Of a stretch of 64,000 nt of DNA, positions 9,413 through 19,050 are shown piece by piece; within the stretch, counting starts at the first letter, position 1, and each line of letters begins with the position of its first letter. Made by a program: the position numbers and the translations under genes. The notes under the pieces were generated by a model. That model made no database searches, was not told the origin of the DNA, and was given only the letters and a program-made list of their open reading frames with translations. Source of the stretch: Mucilaginibacter sp. SG564. GTDB lineage: Bacteria; Bacteroidota; Bacteroidia; Sphingobacteriales; Sphingobacteriaceae. The stretch covers positions 91,461 through 155,460 of the forward strand of contig NZ_JABGNA010000014.1 of NCBI RefSeq assembly GCF_013149275.1, given 5' to 3'.

Positions 9413-10642
9413 TTATATTTTCTTTGTCTTAATAAAATCCAATACCTTTTGAGTTTCTTCCGGATAAACCGCGATGTGGTGATTACGTAACAGGTAAGGC
9501 GCACTGGTTTTACCTTGGGAGCCTCCTCCTACCATGATCACATGCGATGATTGCTGCGGCATATGGCAGTTGATACAATAGTTATTAATCATCGCACCTA
9601 TTTGCGGAGCCATTTTGCAAAAATTGTGCTTGGCTTCGCTATGGCAGCTCAGACATTTTTGGGTAAACATGCCTATATTTTTTTCCTGGTTAACATGCGG
9701 ATCATGACAGGTATTACAATCCATCTTACTCATGATAAAGCACTTGCTGGCAGGCAATAGCGAGCTCTGATTACCATGCACATCAGGACTTGGGTGATTA
9801 GGATCATCAGGCAAAAAAGTCATCTCTTTAAATTTCGACAAGGTATCGCCCATATGAAAACCGTATGATGTACGCAGAAAACCACCTTTAGTCCCGGAAT
9901 GGCAAACGGCGCAGGCATCCATCTTTTGGCCTCTTGTTAAAGAGGCATAGGTGGTAATGTATTTTGGCTTCTTTTCATCCGGATAAGCGGTATGGTAATT
10001 AACATGATTAGCAGCAGGGCCATGGCATCGCTCGCAATCAATACCATATATCAATGATGCTTTATCAAATCCAACCTGCATATGCGCTTGTGGCAGATCG
10101 CCGATATAAGACGTATGGCACTCCAGGCATTTACGCAATATAGGCCGTTGAAAATTCACACGTGTCGGATCATACCCCGGACTATTGGCCCAGCCATGCA
10201 AAGCCGTAAAGTAAGATACCGGCAACTCAAACAGTTGACTATCTTTCCAATACAGATAGGTTTGCGCGTTAACCAACCCTACTGTTATTTCAAACTTCTC
10301 GGCTTCTGTTTGCTTGTTGTTCATGTATCCAGCCTGGTAAAGGCTATCTCCTCGCTTTTCCATAGCTACATGTAAGCCATTACCATAATCCAGGATGTTA
10401 AAACCTTTGGCAAAACTACCTTTGATATTATCGGCCGAGGCAGGGCGCGTAGTTTGAAAATGGGCAGTATGCATATAGGAATTATAAACATCACTATGGC
10501 ATTTAACACAACTCTCTGAACCGGCAAATAACTGCCCCCGGGGATCGTTTTCGGGAGCGCCGGCATTATAACACTGTGTTAAAATAAAACTTAATGGGAT
10601 AAGGGAAATTAAAACAAAAAAGAAGGTCTTTTTTTTAAGCAT
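9413..10642 (-). CDS. Seven-haem c-type cytochrome lipoprotein
   Basis: A 409-residue exported electron-transfer protein. The signal peptide carries a lipobox-like LTQC (Cys24). Seven CxxCH haem motifs are present: CVKCH (45-49), CLECH, CERCH, CAVCH, CNTCH, CLSCH and CINCH. The overall pattern resembles the cytochrome c554/NapC-type multihaem proteins, but the exact family and its electron partner cannot be assigned. It lies downstream of a SusC/SusD pair on the same strand, but a terminator lies in the gap, so it is probably transcribed separately. Confidence 0.85.
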   Translation of the reverse strand: MLKKKTFFFVLISLIPLSFILTQCYNAGAPENDPRGQLFAGSESCVKCHSDVYNSYMHTAHFQTTRPASADNIKGSFAKGFNILDYGNGLHVAMEKRGDSLYQAGYMNNKQTEAEKFEITVGLVNAQTYLYWKDSQLFELPVSYFTALHGWANSPGYDPTRVNFQRPILRKCLECHTSYIGDLPQAHMQVGFDKASLIYGIDCERCHGPAANHVNYHTAYPDEKKPKYITTYASLTRGQKMDACAVCHSGTKGGFLRTSYGFHMGDTLSKFKEMTFLPDDPNHPSPDVHGNQSSLLPASKCFIMSKMDCNTCHDPHVNQEKNIGMFTQKCLSCHSEAKHNFCKMAPQIGAMINNYCINCHMPQQSSHVIMVGGGSQGKTSAPYLLRNHHIAVYPEETQKVLDFIKTKKI

Positions 10643-10749
10643 GTCCTTAATTCACAAATTGGATACGGTGGTTTAATTCTGATTTTATTGGCCGGGGTTA
10701 ACCGGTAAAATCAACAACAATTTACCTCAATAATTATATAAAACAAATA

Positions 10750-10785
10750 AAAAAACAAAGGGCCGCCACATTACGCGGCAGCCCC
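10750..10785 (-). terminator. Terminator after the second SusD gene
   Basis: Read on the minus strand, GGGC(T)GCCGC pairs with GCGGC(C)GCCC around a short loop (10760-10784) and is followed by a T-rich run (TTTGTTTTTTT). It separates SusD from the cytochrome gene. Confidence 0.75.
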
Positions 10786-10803
10786 TCTATATAAGCGGTT
10801 ATA

Positions 10804-12303
10804 TTAATTATAGCCCGGGTTTTGTTTTACCTGGCTGCCATTGGTTGTCTCGTTCAATGGAATAGGTAAAATTTCATTTACACCTGCTTTAAAGCCTTTA
10901 AATGCTAAAGCAGTAGGTGCTTGCCCCCAACGTACCAGGTCAAACCAACGGTGGCCTTCGGTAGCTAGCTCTAAACGTCTTTCGTTATAAACATTTTGCA
11001 GAGTTGCCGGTACCGATGGTAAACCTACACGGCTGCGCACGGCATCAAGCAAAGTTTGTGCACGAGCGGTGCTGCCACCACCGTTCAGATCGGCCTCAGC
11101 TTCCATCAGGTAAGTATCAGCCAAACGGATCTCGATGTAGTCGTTAGGCCAGTTAAGTTCAGTAATACCAGTTGTTACCTTATTGGCGTTTATAGGCGCG
11201 TATTTTTGTATAAAGTAACCGGTGTTCTGATAGCTTGGCGAATAGCTTGTTTTAGTAGCCTTGGTTAAACTGTCGATATTTGCAATAGTGTAACCATAAC
11301 GTGGATCACCTTTCATCGCAGTAGCTAACTGTGTAGTAACAGGGCTAAAACCATAACCACCGCTGTAGTAAATTGGACCGGTGTAGCTTCTTGGACCAAC
11401 CATTTGCACGTACACGTTTGATTTAAACTGATCCCAGTTGCTCCAGGTATAGCTTTGCGTGCCAGAGTGTACTAACTCAAAGATCGATTCGCTATTGAAC
11501 TTATTTTTAATGCTGAATATATCAACGTAGTTAGCCAGTAGCTTATAATTGTAATTAGTGTTTACATCATTTAATAAACGGGCGGCATCTGACCATTTTT
11601 TCTCATACAGGTAAACTTTACCTAGAAGGGCCTTAGCAGCACCTTGAGATACACGGCCATTTTCGGCAGGGGCAATAGTTACCGGTAAGCCGTCAATAGC
11701 GGCTAACAGGTCTTTTTCTATCTGCGCATAGGTAGTCTCGGCTGGTACTTGTGGCTGTTGATATACATTATTAAGTGTTAACGTAGATAATATCAAAGGC
11801 ACATTTTTAAATAATCTAACCAGGTCAAAGTAATAATGCGCACGCAGGAATTGGCCTTCAGCGGTATATCTTTTTAACAGGTCGGCACTCAACCCTGGCA
11901 CTTTAGGTAATTGTTCCAACAATACGTCGGTACGGTTTACACCCTGAAAGTTGATAGCCCAGAATTGATTCTGCGGACCAACAGTTGGTGATAGGGTATA
12001 ATTATTAATGGCCTGCCATGCCGGTACATCTGACGAACTACCACCACCTGCATAACAATCGTCTGAGGCTGCATTCAAAGCTCCCAGGGGTGATGAGTAC
12101 GTATTATCAATACCGCCTGTTTCAGTAACCAAAGGGTCATAAGCTGCCACTACTGCGGTAAGCGCCTCCGCAGGGTTAGCATAATAGTTTGACTGAAGAA
12201 ACTGTCCTTGTGGCTGTAACTCCAGGAATGATTTTTTACAAGAAGCTAAAGCACCAACACCCAGCAAAACTGCTCCTGTATATAAAATATATTTTGATTT
12301 CAT
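10804..12303 (-). CDS. SusD/RagB family nutrient-binding outer membrane lipoprotein
   Basis: About 499 residues. The start is taken at the ATG at 12303 (MKSKYILYTG); an in-frame TTG two codons earlier is less likely. The lipobox is GALASC, followed by KKSFLELQPQG, a very common SusD N-terminus. The SusD_N part contains YFDLVRLFKNVPLI, and the C-terminal part contains YIEIRLADTYLMEAEA and HRWFDLVRWGQ, with a final LPIPLNE segment. It lies 21 bases downstream of its SusC partner. Its substrate is unknown. Confidence 0.95.
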   Translation of the reverse strand: MKSKYILYTGAVLLGVGALASCKKSFLELQPQGQFLQSNYYANPAEALTAVVAAYDPLVTETGGIDNTYSSPLGALNAASDDCYAGGGSSSDVPAWQAINNYTLSPTVGPQNQFWAINFQGVNRTDVLLEQLPKVPGLSADLLKRYTAEGQFLRAHYYFDLVRLFKNVPLILSTLTLNNVYQQPQVPAETTYAQIEKDLLAAIDGLPVTIAPAENGRVSQGAAKALLGKVYLYEKKWSDAARLLNDVNTNYNYKLLANYVDIFSIKNKFNSESIFELVHSGTQSYTWSNWDQFKSNVYVQMVGPRSYTGPIYYSGGYGFSPVTTQLATAMKGDPRYGYTIANIDSLTKATKTSYSPSYQNTGYFIQKYAPINANKVTTGITELNWPNDYIEIRLADTYLMEAEADLNGGGSTARAQTLLDAVRSRVGLPSVPATLQNVYNERRLELATEGHRWFDLVRWGQAPTALAFKGFKAGVNEILPIPLNETTNGSQVKQNPGYN

Positions 12304-12324
12304 GATCAATCTTGTTATTTGTTA

Positions 12325-15300
12325 TTATAAAGTAATGTCTAAACCAGCCATAAATGTGCGTGCCTGAGGATAAATACCCATATCGATACCACCGCTTATT
12401 TCAGGATCATAACCTTTATAACCAGTAATGGTTACCAGGTTGTTGCTGCTCAGGAATACCCTAACCTTTTTAACATCTGCCGACTTTAACCAGCTTTGTG
12501 GCAAATTGTAACCTAACTGCAAGGTTTTGATGCGGAAGTAAGCACCATTTTGCAGGTAAAAGTTCGACGGATTTTTAAAGTTATTATTAGGGTCGGCATC
12601 AGTTAAACGTGGATAGTTGCTGCCTGTATTATCAGGTGTCCATGCGTTTAAGGCCGCTATCGGGTAATTAGCCGAAGCAATATCTAACCTGCGGTAAGCC
12701 TGGTAAATTTTATTACCCCAAACACCCTGGCCAAATATTCTGATGTCAAAATTTTTGTAGCTGGCGTTAAAATTCACCCCATAAGTAAAGGTTGGCAACG
12801 GATTACCCAGGAATTTACGATCATTTGCCGTTATCTTGCCATCACCATCAACATCTGCCCATTTAAAATCGCCAGGTTTGGCATTAGGCTGAATTAACTG
12901 CCCATTTTTGGTATAGGCGTTAATTTCTGCTTGTGAGTGGAACACGCCCAGCTCCTGGAAGCCATAGAACGCCCCAACCGGCTGGCCTACGGCTGTACGG
13001 CCAATTTCATAGGTTGAACTTTGCACGGTACCTACCGTAAAGTAGTTAATCTGGTTACCCAGGCTGGTTACCTCGTTGTGGTTATAGGAGATATTACCAC
13101 CTAAGTTATATTTAAAATCACCCACATTACCGGTATATCCCAAACTTAACTCCACACCTTTGTTTTCCATGTCACCAACGTTAGCATAAGGCTGGCCAAC
13201 AAAACCGGCATAGGCTGGCAATTGTATTTGCTGCAGCATGCCTTTGGTTAACTTTCTGTAAACATCAAAAGTTACGCTCAGGTTATTAAATAACGTTGCA
13301 TCGAAGCCAAGATCGGCAGTACGGGTTTCTTCCCATTTCAGGGCCGGGTTAGCCGGAGCATTTGGGCTGTAACCTATAATCAGGTTATCGTTACCAAATA
13401 CATAGTTACGACCGCTGCCAATAGTTGCGGCATAGGCAAAATCGCCCAGGGCCATTTCGTTACCTACTATACCGTATGAACCACGCACTTTAATAAAGTC
13501 AACGAAGGTATTTTTAGGGAACCAATCTTCGCGGGTGATTACATAACCCGCTTCTGCTGATGGGAAGGTACCGTATATATTGTTGGTACCAAATCTTGAT
13601 GATCCGTCACGGCGGATAATACCAGTAAACAAGTATTTCTGATCGTAATCATAAGTTACCCTTCCAAAATAAGATGCCAGTGTATGCGGTTGAATTTTAG
13701 TTGGATCAATACCGGTAGCTATTCTGTTAGTAGCCGGTAAAGCAAAACCAGTAGAAGCGTCAGCAAATGAATTTACGGGTTCGCCTATAAATGTACCACC
13801 TAAAACTGATGCTGAATATTTTTGAGCACTGGTACCCACTAAAGCACTTAGGTTATGCTTTCCGAATGAGCGGGTATAGGTGGCCGTGTTATCCCAGTTC
13901 CATGTCAGGTTCCGGTCGTTTTCCTGATACTGGGATGTATTTGAAAGATTGCTTGTGCTTGAATTTAAATAGTAAAGAGGTGTAAAACCATCCTGGCCAT
14001 AATAAGCCTGTTTAGCACCTATCTGTGTACGGATCTTTAAACCTGCAATCGGCTCAATCTCGGCAAATGCATTACCCAAAAGATTGGTAGCATAGGAATA
14101 ATTACCTAAACGGGTTTGTGCATATGCAAAAGGATTTGTGATTTCCTGTGATACGTAATTGGATATACCATAAGGTAAGCCTTGGGCATTTCTTACAATA
14201 TAGTTGGCCTGGTTGGTATAGACAGACGCGTTTGGTTGTGCATTAATGTCACTTACGGTTACCGGGGTAAGCGGGTCAAGATTTAAAGCAGAACTAAGCG
14301 GGCCGCCAAATACACTATTAGTATTACCTACACTTTTATTACGATTATAAGAATAAGTAAAGTTTTCTCCTATCGTAAACCATTTTTTTACTTTATAGGA
14401 GGTATTGGTTGTAAAGTTAAATTTCTTGTAATCAGAAATATCAGGCATTACAATACCTTTTTGATCCAGGTAGCCAAAAGAAGTATAGTAGGTAGCTTTA
14501 TCGGTAGCACCACTGATGTTCAAGTTGTGGTTTTGAATCAAAGCATTGTTGCTAAAGATCTCATTCTGCCAGTTGGTACCTGCACCTAATGATCCGGGAT
14601 TGCTGAATATAGGAGCTTTACCATCATTGATCTGTGCCTGGTTTCTTAATGTAGCGTATTGTGAAGCATCAGCCAGTTTTACTTTGCTCACCGGACCCTG
14701 AAAACCAATATAGCCATTATAGCTAATTACAGCATCACCTTTTTTACCCTTTTTAGTAGTAATGAGGATAACACCATTTGATGACCGTGAACCGTAGATG
14801 GCTGCAGACGCATCCTTTAATACCTCCATCGATTCAATATCATTTGGATTCAATAACGTTATGTCATCAACAACAACACCGTCAACAACATATAACGGAT
14901 CGCTGTTTTGCCTCGAAGTAACACCCCTCACACGTATTTGCGGAGCTGCTCCCGGCTGGCCTGAGCTTTGTACAACGCTTACACCTGTAACACGCCCTCT
15001 TAAAGCATCATCAACGCGAGTTACCTGTTGATCTTGTATATCGGCTGCTTTAACGCTGCTGATAGCACCGGTAACGGTAGCTTTCTTTTGAGTACCGTAA
15101 CCAACTACTACAACCTCATTCAGGTTTTTAACGTTTTCTTCAAGGGTTATGGTGATACTGGTTTGGTTTCCAACAGTTACCTCCTTGTTATTGTAACCAA
15201 TATAGGCTATTACCAATATAGCGTTAGGGCCGGCCACGTTTAGCTTAAAATTACCATTCAAATCAGTTGATACCCCGTTAGTGGTGCCCTTTTCTAAAAT

Positions 15301-15786
15301 GCTGGCTCCGATGATGGGCTCTCCACTTTTGTCAACAACCTTACCGCTTACTGGTGTTGCAGCAACATCTGCTACTGCATTTACCGGAGCAATTTCGGCA
15401 GCCGGAGCTGTTTCAGTAATCGCGCCAGCTTTACCCAGTACAATTCTGTCCTGAAGTACCTCGTAACTGATGCCCTTACTTTTTAATACTTCATCAAGTA
15501 CGTTTTTTAGCGATTCATTTTCCATATTAACGGAAACCCTTTGATTGCCATTGATCGCTGTACTGCTGTATATAAATTTAATTTTATCATTTTTTTGTAA
15601 ATGACTCAATACATCAACCAGGGTGGTATTGTTTAATGATATACTTATCTTTTTATCAAGTATACCCTGGGCACTCAAAGTATTTGAGTAGGCCATACCA
15701 CTTAACATGGTTGATATCAGAATTTGAATAAATGTTATCCTCATGATTTGATACCAGGGAATAGGAGTTCGTAAACGAAATTTCAT
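12325..15786 (-). CDS. SusC/RagA family TonB-linked outer membrane receptor with STN domain
   Basis: A 1153-residue TonB-dependent transporter. Parts in order: long signal region (1-40, ending SAQ), STN domain (about 45-118), an Ala/Pro/Val-rich linker (121-145) not present in the first SusC of the window, carboxypeptidase-regulatory-like domain (146-217, VSGKVVDKSGEPIIGASI), EVVVVGYG (224-231), plug (about 232-345) and the barrel. The STN domain implies signalling to the FecR encoded just upstream on the same strand. Together with SusD it imports an unidentified polymer or peptide. Confidence 0.95.
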   Translation of the reverse strand: MKFRLRTPIPWYQIMRITFIQILISTMLSGMAYSNTLSAQGILDKKISISLNNTTLVDVLSHLQKNDKIKFIYSSTAINGNQRVSVNMENESLKNVLDEVLKSKGISYEVLQDRIVLGKAGAITETAPAAEIAPVNAVADVAATPVSGKVVDKSGEPIIGASILEKGTTNGVSTDLNGNFKLNVAGPNAILVIAYIGYNNKEVTVGNQTSITITLEENVKNLNEVVVVGYGTQKKATVTGAISSVKAADIQDQQVTRVDDALRGRVTGVSVVQSSGQPGAAPQIRVRGVTSRQNSDPLYVVDGVVVDDITLLNPNDIESMEVLKDASAAIYGSRSSNGVILITTKKGKKGDAVISYNGYIGFQGPVSKVKLADASQYATLRNQAQINDGKAPIFSNPGSLGAGTNWQNEIFSNNALIQNHNLNISGATDKATYYTSFGYLDQKGIVMPDISDYKKFNFTTNTSYKVKKWFTIGENFTYSYNRNKSVGNTNSVFGGPLSSALNLDPLTPVTVSDINAQPNASVYTNQANYIVRNAQGLPYGISNYVSQEITNPFAYAQTRLGNYSYATNLLGNAFAEIEPIAGLKIRTQIGAKQAYYGQDGFTPLYYLNSSTSNLSNTSQYQENDRNLTWNWDNTATYTRSFGKHNLSALVGTSAQKYSASVLGGTFIGEPVNSFADASTGFALPATNRIATGIDPTKIQPHTLASYFGRVTYDYDQKYLFTGIIRRDGSSRFGTNNIYGTFPSAEAGYVITREDWFPKNTFVDFIKVRGSYGIVGNEMALGDFAYAATIGSGRNYVFGNDNLIIGYSPNAPANPALKWEETRTADLGFDATLFNNLSVTFDVYRKLTKGMLQQIQLPAYAGFVGQPYANVGDMENKGVELSLGYTGNVGDFKYNLGGNISYNHNEVTSLGNQINYFTVGTVQSSTYEIGRTAVGQPVGAFYGFQELGVFHSQAEINAYTKNGQLIQPNAKPGDFKWADVDGDGKITANDRKFLGNPLPTFTYGVNFNASYKNFDIRIFGQGVWGNKIYQAYRRLDIASANYPIAALNAWTPDNTGSNYPRLTDADPNNNFKNPSNFYLQNGAYFRIKTLQLGYNLPQSWLKSADVKKVRVFLSSNNLVTITGYKGYDPEISGGIDMGIYPQARTFMAGLDITL

Positions 15787-15870
15787 ATATTTGTTATGTT
15801 TCTTTTTAAAAATGAGACAATTAACGCCCCTCCACCATCTAAAATGGTGTCACTTGATTTGGGCTCATCT

Positions 15871-15908
15871 AAAACTTAGGAGTGGTCGCAACACTTCTAA
15901 GTTTTTTT
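15871..15908. terminator. Hairpin between FecR and SusC, terminator or attenuator
   Basis: AAAACTTAG-G-AGTG (15871-15884) pairs with CACTTCTAAGTTTT (about 15892-15904). Read on the minus strand it lies after the FecR stop and 85 bases before the SusC start, with TTTT after the stem; on the plus strand seven T follow. A second small hairpin (CACCAT and ATGGTG) lies at about 15833-15848. It may uncouple SusC expression from FecR. Confidence 0.5.
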
Positions 15909-15996
15909 ATTTTACCAGTGTTCGGCTGGATTTATAACTGATTTTTAGGATTTTGTTCTCTCTTTCATTCAATCATGGGTTTGGTTAATAGTTGGT

Positions 15997-17016
15997 TTAT
16001 TTAAGTTCGATGGTGTTATTTTTTATTTCGTAATCAATACTTAACGACTTATTAAGCGCCTCCAAAACATCGGGCAGGTTAAAACCGGTAAAATCGGCGT
16101 TAAGCATGTAATGGTTTAATTTTTCGTTAACCACAATAATGTGTGTTTTATACCTGGCATTTAGTGCCGGTACAATATCTTTCATCAGCTTATTATCAAA
16201 TAAAAGGTTCTCATGATTCCATATTTTAAGCGCCCTTTCATCAGATTTGATGATAGGCTTTAAGGTATGATCATGCGCAGAGTACACCGCCTTTTGATGT
16301 GGATAAAGCATCACATCTCCGCTTACTATATTTAACTGCGTGTTATTTATGCTTTGTTTGGTTTTAATACTTACCGACACTTTACCAGTTACAACTGCCA
16401 CATCAGCTTCACTGCTTTTATCATTATCACGCACACGGAAACTTGTTCCCCATACTTTGGTAATGATAGAATGACTGCTGATAATAAATGGACGCGCCGG
16501 ATTTTTGGTAACCTCAAAAAAGCATTCGCCCGACATGGATACCATGCGTGCCGATGCTGCAAATACCTTTGGATATTTTAACTGCGCATTTGGATTTAAC
16601 CAAACCGTTGTGCTATCCGGAAGTCTTGATTTATAAATACGGTGGGAATTATTGGTAATTACAACTATTTCCTGCTGGTTATCTGTAAATGTATCTTTGT
16701 TGTCTTTACTTGCTCTGCGATATAAGCCTAATATTATGGCTACCAAAAGCACTGCAGCCACCGAACCGATCCATAACCAGGTATTTCTCTTATTTACTAC
16801 TGGTATTTCTTCGTCATCTACAGCATCTATATGATCCAGAATACTGTTATATATCTTTTCTTCCAACACTTTTTGCTGAGCGGCATTCAGAGTCGAAGTA
16901 TAGCCCGCGTCATGATCAAATGATTGGTACCATTGTTTTACCAAGGCAGCCTCAGCGTCTGTGCATTCGCCATTAATATACCTTTCCAGTAATTCAATAG
17001 ATAGATGTTCTTTCAT
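15997..17016 (-). CDS. FecR family anti-sigma factor
   Basis: A 339-residue inner-membrane regulator. N-terminal cytoplasmic part (1-85) with the ERYINGECT segment that contacts sigma, one membrane helix (about 81-102, TWLWIGSVAAVLLVAIILGL), then the periplasmic FecR domain (SRLPDSTTVWLNPNAQLKYP, VWGTSFRV) and a C-terminal DUF4974-like domain (NLLFDNKLMKDIVPAL onward). It should pair with the ECF sigma gene at 18151-18828, but that gene is 1.1 kb away because a MarR-GNAT pair in the opposite orientation lies between them. The STN-bearing SusC downstream is the expected receptor. Confidence 0.92.
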   Translation of the reverse strand: MKEHLSIELLERYINGECTDAEAALVKQWYQSFDHDAGYTSTLNAAQQKVLEEKIYNSILDHIDAVDDEEIPVVNKRNTWLWIGSVAAVLLVAIILGLYRRASKDNKDTFTDNQQEIVVITNNSHRIYKSRLPDSTTVWLNPNAQLKYPKVFAASARMVSMSGECFFEVTKNPARPFIISSHSIITKVWGTSFRVRDNDKSSEADVAVVTGKVSVSIKTKQSINNTQLNIVSGDVMLYPHQKAVYSAHDHTLKPIIKSDERALKIWNHENLLFDNKLMKDIVPALNARYKTHIIVVNEKLNHYMLNADFTGFNLPDVLEALNKSLSIDYEIKNNTIELK

Positions 17017-17140
17017 GAAAAGAAAAAATTCGGTTTATACTATCATCGACGTTTGAGAAAGGCACATCCCTTAGTCTGGATAAAAAAAAATTAAAAAAAT
17101 TCATTGGTGACCTTATTTATAAAAGAAATTTTAAAATACA

Positions 17141-17173
17141 GTTGACAAAGTCAACTATATTTATCTATGTTTG
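17141..17173 (+). promoter_or_regulatory. marR-type promoter with palindromic operator
   Basis: The perfect palindrome GTTGAC-AAA-GTCAAC (17141-17155) contains a TTG at the -33 position (17142-17144), 21 bases from a -7 box TATGTTTG (17166-17173). A dimeric MarR bound here would block the promoter of its own gene, whose ATG begins five bases after the box. Confidence 0.6.
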
Positions 17174-17177
17174 TTTC

Positions 17178-17621
17178 ATGGCTACATTCACAAATCCTAT
17201 AGCTAACATCCGGGCCTTTAACCGATTTTATACCGATATTATTGGTCTGCTCGATAGGCATTTACTACATAGCAGGTACTCCCTGGCCGAAGCACGGATC
17301 ATTTATGAAATATCCGTAGGCGAAAATTTGCAGGCATCACAGATCATGACGGCTATGCATATTGACAAGAGTTATTTAAGCCGACTGTTAAAAAAATTGG
17401 AAAAAGAAGGCCTCATCATTAAAAAACCGTCGGAGCAAGATGCAAGGGCCATGTTCATTTCGTTAACCGCAAAGGGATTAAGGGAATTTAACATCCTTAA
17501 TAAAGCCTCGGATGAACAGATCAGCGCAATGACCACGGGCTTGAAAGCCTCAGATCAGCAGCAATTAGTTAACCACATGAACGCCATTATGAACATTTTA
17601 ACAAAAACCGCTATAATTTAA
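17178..17621 (+). CDS. MarR family transcriptional regulator
   Basis: About 147 residues with the start at ATG 17178 (MATFTNPIAN). The upstream in-frame TTG at 17142 lies inside the promoter palindrome and is rejected. The winged-helix part is clear: LAEARIIYEISVGENLQASQI, then MHIDKSYLSRLLKKLEKEGLI (recognition helix) and IKKPSEQDARAMFISLTAKG (wing with the conserved D-R pair). It is followed after five bases by a GNAT gene. MarR-GNAT is also a known fused architecture, so the two proteins probably act together. The box-to-ATG distance predicts an almost leaderless mRNA. Confidence 0.9.
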   Translation: MATFTNPIANIRAFNRFYTDIIGLLDRHLLHSRYSLAEARIIYEISVGENLQASQIMTAMHIDKSYLSRLLKKLEKEGLIIKKPSEQDARAMFISLTAKGLREFNILNKASDEQISAMTTGLKASDQQQLVNHMNAIMNILTKTAII

Positions 17622-17626
17622 TCCAG

Positions 17627-18133
17627 ATGGATACCCCATTAACATTAAACGACATTAAGCTAAGGACCCGCTTACTTCCGGGCGACCTCGGCTATATTGC
17701 TTATATACATGGCAAACAATATGCACAAGAGCTGGGCTATGGCTTAAACTTCGAAGTTTATGTATTGGAAGGATTACAAGAATTTGCCCGGCACTATAAT
17801 CCGGCAAAAGACAGGGTTTGGATATGTGAACATAATGACAAAATCATTGGTTTCCTTATCGGTTTTCATCGTGGAGAGACCGTTCAGTTACGGTACTTTA
17901 TTTTTTTGCCCGAATATCGTGGCATAGGTCTTGGTAAAAAATTAATGGATGAGTTCATGGCCTATATGCGAGAGATGGGATATAAAGAAGCCTACTTGTG
18001 GACTACCAACGAACAACAACCAGCCATTGCTTTATATACAAAATATGGATTTCGTCTTGTTGAAGAAAAAATTTCTCATTCGTTTGACAAAGCTCTTATG
18101 GAATTAAGATATGATCTTGTTCTGACAGATTAA
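17627..18133 (+). CDS. GNAT family N-acetyltransferase
   Basis: A 168-residue cytoplasmic acetyl-CoA-dependent acetyltransferase. The acetyl-CoA loop is visible as FLPEYRGIGLGKKLMDEF (Q/R-x-x-G-x-G/A pattern), followed by AYLWTTNEQQPAIALYTKYGFRLVEE, the usual motif B. It starts five bases after the marR stop, so it is the second gene of a two-gene operon. Its substrate is unknown. Homologous MarR-GNAT fusions exist elsewhere, which supports a functional link with the regulator. The pair lies between, and opposite to, the FecR and sigma genes. Confidence 0.85.
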   Translation: MDTPLTLNDIKLRTRLLPGDLGYIAYIHGKQYAQELGYGLNFEVYVLEGLQEFARHYNPAKDRVWICEHNDKIIGFLIGFHRGETVQLRYFIFLPEYRGIGLGKKLMDEFMAYMREMGYKEAYLWTTNEQQPAIALYTKYGFRLVEEKISHSFDKALMELRYDLVLTD

Positions 18134-18150
18134 ATACAAAAGGGAGGGAA

Positions 18151-18828
18151 TTAACGCCTGATTACGCTACCCGGACTGATAGATTTAAAAAGATTGATGA
18201 ACGGGTTGTTTATCTGAGGCATACGAAAACCGATTGAATACATAACCGTAGCTTGCAAAACCAACACAAATATCAGGTAATGCGTTAGGGTTAAGCGTAT
18301 CTGCTTGAGGGCCCTTGTCAGATGCTGTTCCACCGTTTTTTCAGATATGCCTAAATAGCTGGCTATTTCCTTATTGCTTTTATGTTCTTTACGGCTTAGT
18401 TCAAATACGGAGCGGCATTTATCTGGCAGGTGACTTATTTCTTCGTCAATGGTATATACAAGATCTTTCAACATGATCGAATCTTCGGTTGAATTATCAA
18501 CTTCAGTATGCACAACTTTAAAAGCTTCTTTATACCTTGAACGCACTAATTCTTTCCGATAAATGTCAATTACATGGTTAGCTATGGCCGAATGCAAGTA
18601 TGCACCAATAGTAGTGTTGATCTGGAGTACTTGCCTTTTCGTCCAGAGGTTAGTAAATAGTTCTTGCACAACTTCCTCGGCCAACTCCCTGCTTCTTAAT
18701 CTTTTATATGCCTCATCAAACAACTTTTTCCAGTACCGGGAGTATATCTCGCGGAACGCACCAAGCCTGTCTTGCTTCAGCAATCGTATCAGTTCCTCTT
18801 CGGACAGCTCTTCTGTGAAATCAATCAT
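18151..18828 (-). CDS. ECF RNA polymerase sigma-70 factor, FecR-partnered type
   Basis: A 225-residue sigma factor. Region 2 (FREIYSRYWKKLFDEAYKRL to AEEVVQELFTNLW) and region 4 (LPDKCRSVFELSRKEHKSNKEIASYLGISEKTVEQHL) are complete. A further 45 residues follow region 4, including a hydrophobic stretch (about 180-198, YLIFVLVLQATVMYS), a tail common in Bacteroidota sigma factors of this group and longer than in most ECF proteins. The expected anti-sigma factor is the FecR at 15997-17016 and the target is presumably the SusC/SusD pair. Confidence 0.9.
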   Translation of the reverse strand: MIDFTEELSEEELIRLLKQDRLGAFREIYSRYWKKLFDEAYKRLRSRELAEEVVQELFTNLWTKRQVLQINTTIGAYLHSAIANHVIDIYRKELVRSRYKEAFKVVHTEVDNSTEDSIMLKDLVYTIDEEISHLPDKCRSVFELSRKEHKSNKEIASYLGISEKTVEQHLTRALKQIRLTLTHYLIFVLVLQATVMYSIGFRMPQINNPFINLFKSISPGSVIRR

Positions 18829-18978
18829 AAACCAGGTAACAGTAGGTTAATAGGATGTAATTAAAACATTAACCAATCAACAAAACTGAAAAAAAAATAA
18901 CAACCAACCAAGCCTGGATTGTAATAGTTTCGTTTAATTTTCATTTCTCCTCGTAACATTTTAGCTATTAAAAGTTTA

Positions 18979-19001
18979 CAAAGTGTCATTAAAACACTTT
19001 G
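18979..19001. promoter_or_regulatory. Inverted repeat upstream of the CobW gene
   Basis: CAAAGTGT (18979-18986) and ACACTTTG (18994-19001) form a perfect 8-base inverted repeat with seven bases between. It lies between the divergent sigma and cobW promoters. Function unknown. Confidence 0.35.
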
Positions 19002-19050
19002 CTGTATAGAAACGGACTTGCAACTACATTATTATTTATATAGCTAACAA

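Noticed and set aside
17142..17177. TTG start for the MarR gene
   Set aside because: The codon lies inside the palindrome and -33 element of the promoter; the ATG at 17178 fits the family length.
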